Positions 5,501-7,401 of a stretch of 7,401 nt of DNA are shown here, one piece after another. Positions within the stretch are counted from its first letter, which is position 1; every line of letters begins with the position of its first letter. The stretch covers positions 1-7,401 of the forward strand of contig JANXWW010000302.1 of the NCBI GenBank assembly GCA_025350945.1, read 5' to 3'. The notes under the pieces were generated by a model. That model ran no database searches, had not been told where the DNA came from, and saw only the letters and a list, made by a program, of their open reading frames with translations. The position numbers and the translations under genes are program-made. The DNA comes from Burkholderiales bacterium (lineage in GTDB: Bacteria > Pseudomonadota > Gammaproteobacteria > Burkholderiales > Usitatibacteraceae).

Positions 5501-7370
5501 TGCCAGTCGTGTTGGTTGCGTTAACTGTGGCTGTAAACGCACCCACCGTAGTAGGCAAGCCCGAAATAAGCCCAGTCGCGGTGTTGATAGACAAGCCGGG
5601 GGGAAGTCCGGTTGCGCTGAAGCTGGTTGGCGGACCGGAAGCTGTGATTTGGTAAGTCAATGCTTGACCTACTGTGCCGCTTACGGAGCCGCTGCTGGAA
5701 ATTACTGGCGCCAGCAGCGCGATCGTAATCACCAGCGAACGTGGCGGGCTCGTGCCTGCCCCGTTCGACGCGCTGACGGTCGCATTGATCGTACCTTGCA
5801 CCGTGGGCGTGCCCGAAATAAGTCCAGTTGTCGTGTTTAGCGTAAGGCTTGTGGGAAGCCCGGTGGCCGCGTAGCTGGTCGGAAAATCAGAGCCGGTAAT
5901 TTGATACGAGAATGCTTGACCCACGGTGCCGATGGCAGTCCCGCCGCTGGTCACGGTCGGCGCATTCAGTGAAATCGAGATCGCAAGCGCACGTGAGTTA
6001 GCGCCCGCAGAATTGGTCGCTGTCACGACCACATTAAAGACCGTGCTGACGGCAACCGTAGGGGTGCCTGAAATAAGACCTGTGGTCGTATTCACCGACA
6101 CACCCGGCGGCAGTGCGCCGGTCACGCCAAATGAGGCAGGCAAATTAGTGGCCGTGATCTGATAGCTGAAGGCTTGGCCGGAAGTGCCATTCGCGTTACC
6201 AAGACTGGTCACTACAGGGGCTATCAAGCCAATGGTAATCGTCACGCCCTGCGAGCCGGTGCCCGACGCGTTAGTGGCGCTCACCGTGATCGGATAGGCA
6301 CTCGCCGCGGTGGGCGTGCCCGAAATTGTGGCTGTTCCCGCGTTAAAAGTGAGGCCGGGCGGCAGCGCGCCTGCGGCGTTAAATGAAGTGGGCGCATTGT
6401 TTGCCGTGATCAGATAACTAAACGCCGAACCGCCCGTGCCATTTACCGTGACGGCGCTGGTAATCACAGGCGCTAGTAACGAATTTACCGTCAAGGTAAC
6501 CGTTGCCTCAGCCGACTGCGTGCCACAAGGCCCGTTAGCACGGTATTTAAACGTGACGGGCGAGGTGTAGGCTGTGTTGCTGGCGGTATAGGACACTGTT
6601 GCACCGGACGCCGATACGCTGCCAACACTCGGTTGTTGGGTGATGGTGATGCTGCTGGTGGGCGTACCGCTGAGGGTAAGCGCAACTGCAGTTGCCGATG
6701 TGCTGTAGGCAATCGTCGAGGCGCTACTGGATGCGACCGGTGCGGCAGGATTGGTAATGGTTACGTTGCCGGTCCGCACGCTGGAATTAGTATTGTTTCC
6801 ACCTGTCGCACGATAGGTAAAAGTCGCGCTTGAGCATTGGCTCACTGGTGCGATGTAGGTGCCGTTTGAAGTCGTCACTGTAAAGCTGACGGTAGCACTA
6901 TTCGGGTTAACGATGGTTAACCTATCAAACGCGTTGTAAGCGGAAGGCAAAATGAAATCCGGCGCAACAATCGCTTTGGCGGCTGGCGTGCCGACACCAC
7001 CCGGGTTGTAACTTACCGCACCGAAGTTCACGGGATTGGTAATCTTGGTATCGATGTAATCAGCCAGATCAACAAGATTTTGGGCTGAAAAATTGGCTGC
7101 TACCAGCCCGCCCATCCCGTTTGTAATTGCGTTTGAAATTACCGCAGGTGTCTTGGCGGCGTGGAGAATTCTGGGGTTAGACGTGCCAGGCGCTGCACCG
7201 TGGCAGCTACTGCCGCTGCAACCTTGCACCCCGCCGCTTTCGAATAGCGCCTTGCCTGCCACGGCGTCGGCGAAAGCGAATCCTGGTAGAGCAAACACAA
7301 AAAACGTGGCAAATATCAACGCCACGAGGCGTGTGGGTTTGATTCCAAACAGAGCAGCTCTGGTCACCAT
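2577..7370 (-). CDS. Cytochrome c-Ig-repeat-autotransporter fusion protein with doubled beta-region
   Basis: A 1597-residue outer-membrane protein. Residues 1-34 are a signal peptide (FAFA|DA). Residues 35-113 form a small class I-like cytochrome c with CSGSSCH (Cys51-His57, CX4CH), Met86 in NGMGG as probable distal ligand and a closing helix LVDLADYI. Residues 118-296 form one or two poorly defined beta-domains. Residues 299-635 hold four putative-Ig (He_PIG-type) repeats marked by GLISGTPT. Residues 636-899 hold three Big_9/cadherin-like repeats marked by YTPKPGFFG. Residues 905-940 are a helix (AAAQAETAERFAKAQISNF) typical of the segment before an autotransporter beta-domain, followed by an Ala/Gly/Ser-rich linker. 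Residues 1042-1316 match an autotransporter beta-domain in pattern (starts FWIAGTANFG). Residues 1330-1597 add a further set of amphipathic strands and end in the beta-signal YSLVYLMRF. The only cysteines besides the haem pair are Cys179 and Cys282. The start is ATG 7370 with a GGGTGA ribosome site. It is first in an operon with the trihaem lipoprotein. Its exact role is unknown; a surface-displayed haem protein is the inference. Confidence 0.92.
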   Translation of the reverse strand: MVTRAALFGIKPTRLVALIFATFFVFALPGFAFADAVAGKALFESGGVQGCSGSSCHGAAPGTSNPRILHAAKTPAVISNAITNGMGGLVAANFSAQNLVDLADYIDTKITNPVNFGAVSYNPGGVGTPAAKAIVAPDFILPSAYNAFDRLTIVNPNSATVSFTVTTSNGTYIAPVSQCSSATFTYRATGGNNTNSSVRTGNVTITNPAAPVASSSASTIAYSTSATAVALTLSGTPTSSITITQQPSVGSVSASGATVSYTASNTAYTSPVTFKYRANGPCGTQSAEATVTLTVNSLLAPVITSAVTVNGTGGSAFSYLITANNAPTSFNAAGALPPGLTFNAGTATISGTPTAASAYPITVSATNASGTGSQGVTITIGLIAPVVTSLGNANGTSGQAFSYQITATNLPASFGVTGALPPGVSVNTTTGLISGTPTVAVSTVFNVVVTATNSAGANSRALAISISLNAPTVTSGGTAIGTVGQAFSYQITGSDFPTSYAATGLPTSLTLNTTTGLISGTPTVQGTINATVSASNGAGTSPPRSLVITIALLAPVISSSGSVSGTVGQALTYQITASGPPTSFSATGLPPGLSINTATGLISGLPTTVGAFTATVNATNTTGTGSTTVTFSIANVPLPGVTGLSLGTAFNTPVAISLGSAVNGSFTSVAIVAQPANGTVVLNGLNATYTPKPGFFGTDSFTYAATGQGGTSGTATVTITVTPPPVPVLTTLAVTVPFNKAGIVDLASGVAGIFTSITIVTAPTQGTATLNGTTLSYTPNKGYFGADSLTFAAIGPGGTSAAGTVNITVSTQAPLADAFVFILPLNTPTTLDLAPFISGSAISGVRVVAQPVHGEVSVNGTKITFIPKPDFFGADTFTYAAFGNAGTSPPATVKVTVTGRPDPTKQAAITGLAAAQAETAERFAKAQISNFQLRMESRHRGDDSIKAGKSGGKDGANGIAAVDQSDKPRAGTFLGNSYAAAAAKDIDPLGTKAATDPFPFSNELASLLASRSLNVAALAASASASTSSAPITPAGAAGKSGPNFWIAGTANFGLRQANSQRSALDFSTSGISLGVDQRQSDQLLLGVGAGFARDKTGIGNDGSSSRATGYSGVVYASYQPSAQTFVDGLVGVGSLDFKTKRYVSIMDQFANGNRSGVQIFGSIAAGYEYRNNGVLLSPYGRVDFSSNKLRESSESGAGQYALTFFGQTVTSLQGVAGLRAESVHDVSFGTTTPRLRLEYRREFKGASDGSVGYVDLNGGPRYGFATGPVARNALALGFGADFIRREGLKIGLDYELLHTFNRDSNQSIRLSFTQDLDGRGGPLALLATKPKDVQVDAGYTFDANVTRAKESGDKRADRSTSLNAGYAQTYTFNNYPNIRALVTYSAGGEKFQNFDGLSRASAGLQGELQYRMSGDFDAATFSLTAQATGEYFQSVLRRGIRSSIASSVRVPLTDRVSLFATLAHNERNARSDVFTSRENAARFGVDFAFSASETIYLNGEFRKGHFVSSGRASLENLAIADVFVLDDSFLRTDFLTYRTKGKTVLSTLGYNRGLGERHSLDLSWRRILSTPDFRPAFVTSSRSYVVDQYSLVYLMRF
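2580..3383 (-). other. Second beta-strand-rich region after the autotransporter beta-domain
   Basis: Encodes residues 1330-1597. About a dozen alternating hydrophobic/polar stretches can be counted, separated by polar turns, for example VQVDAGYTFDANV, STSLNAGYAQTYTF, RVSLFATLAHNE, ETIYLNGEFRKGHF and HSLDLSWRRI. The chain ends in aromatic Phe1597 with hydrophobic residues at every second position before it (Tyr1589, Leu1591, Tyr1593, Met1595), the signature recognised by the Bam complex. A standard autotransporter would stop at the end of the preceding domain. No family was recognised. Confidence 0.6.
3423..4247 (-). other. Autotransporter-type beta-barrel domain
   Basis: Encodes residues 1042-1316, about 275 residues, the normal size of a classical 12-strand autotransporter beta-domain (PF03797). 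It opens with FWIAGTANFG, the usual first strand, and continues with strands such as ISLGVDQRQ, LLLGVGAGFARD, SGVVYASYQPS, LLSPYGRVDFSSN, RLRLEYRREF and LKIGLDYELLHTF. It is preceded by an Ala/Glu-rich helix (residues 905-940), which in this family threads the barrel pore, and by a low-complexity linker (about 945-1040). Confidence 0.75.
4674..5465 (-). repeat. Three tandem 88-residue Big_9/cadherin-like Ig repeats
   Basis: Encodes residues 636-899. Each unit ends in the same core: PKPGFFGTDSFTYAATG (from 691), PNKGYFGADSLTFAAIG (from 779) and PKPDFFGADTFTYAAFG (from 867), exactly 88 residues (264 nt) apart, each followed by GGTS or AGTS and a final TVxxTV strand. Such repeats usually build rigid stalks in surface adhesins and autotransporters. 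A diverged relative may precede the other repeat set at residues 208-296 (VSYTASNTAYTSPVTFKYRANG pattern). Confidence 0.85.
5466..6476 (-). repeat. Four tandem 84-85-residue putative-Ig (He_PIG-like) repeats
   Basis: Encodes residues 299-635. The units share an opening APVITS-like strand, GQAFSYQITA, LPPGL and the hallmark GLISGTPT, whose Ile falls at residues 349, 433, 518 and 602 (spacing 84, 85, 84). At the DNA level the same periodicity shows as recurring cccgaaat blocks near 5560, 5812, 6067 and 6319 on the plus strand. The copies differ enough that this is old protein-level duplication rather than a recent expansion. Confidence 0.88.
7032..7268 (-). other. N-terminal c-type cytochrome domain of the autotransporter
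   Basis: Encodes residues 35-113, directly after the signal peptide. The haem site CSGSSCH (7200-7220) has four residues between the cysteines instead of two. It is preceded by GKALFESGG and followed by NPRILHA, the Met-ligand candidate NGMGGLV (Met86) and the helix LVDLADYI, the usual order in small monohaem class I cytochromes c. Confidence 0.85.
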
Positions 7371-7374
7371 GGTG

Positions 7375-7380
7375 TCACCC
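7375..7380 (-). promoter_or_regulatory. Ribosome binding site for the autotransporter gene
   Basis: GGGTGA on the minus strand lies 4 nt before ATG 7370 and matches the GGTGA part of the anti-Shine-Dalgarno partner. It supports ATG 7370; the adjacent GTG at 7367 is a less likely alternative. Only 31 bases lie upstream in the window and no convincing promoter is visible in them. Confidence 0.55.
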
Positions 7381-7401
7381 GCGTTGGATTGTTATTTTCG
7401 T

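Noticed and set aside
4738..6162. Several plus-strand frames with similar hydrophobic Val/Pro/Ala-rich translations
   Set aside because: They resemble one another only because they mirror the Ig-like repeats encoded on the minus strand; they have no independent start signals.
5466..6476. Recent DNA tandem duplication or mobile repeat
   Set aside because: The periodicity is clear, but the copies are diverged at many positions, which fits an old modular protein repeat rather than a recent or mobile element.

Overview
The window looks like a piece of a Gram-negative, probably proteobacterial chromosome; Betaproteobacteria/Burkholderiales is my guess, with low certainty. The reasons are moderate-to-high G+C, Shine-Dalgarno-led genes, c-type haem motifs, a lipoprotein lipobox and a beta-barrel outer-membrane protein. 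All supported genes lie on the minus strand, so the window reads biologically from right (7401) to left (1).

Layout in transcription order. (1) 7370-2577: a 1597-residue secreted protein. It has a signal peptide, one small c-type cytochrome domain, a long stalk of immunoglobulin-like repeats (one or two poorly defined domains, four putative-Ig repeats, three Big_9/cadherin-like repeats), a helical linker, an autotransporter-type beta-domain and a second beta-strand-rich region of similar size ending in an outer-membrane beta-signal. (2) 2565-586: an outer-membrane lipoprotein with three c-haem motifs and a PKD-like domain between haems 2 and 3. Its ribosome binding site overlaps the stop codon of gene 1, so the two are an operon with likely translational coupling. 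(3) 411-1: the first 137 codons of a third, unrecognised exported protein that runs off the left edge. A plausible promoter lies in the 174-bp gap before it.

How they might work together (inference): both products carry covalent haem c and both are predicted to sit at the outer membrane, one as a barrel-anchored stalk with a haem domain at its far end and one as a lipid-anchored trihaem protein. This suggests a cell-surface redox device, for example electron transfer across or outside the outer membrane, or a haem-dependent surface oxidase or sensor. No catalytic domain was recognised, so the substrate is unknown. The fusion of a c-type cytochrome to an autotransporter with a doubled beta-region is the most unusual thing here. 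There are no RNA genes, insertion sequences, CRISPR arrays or phage genes that I can see.
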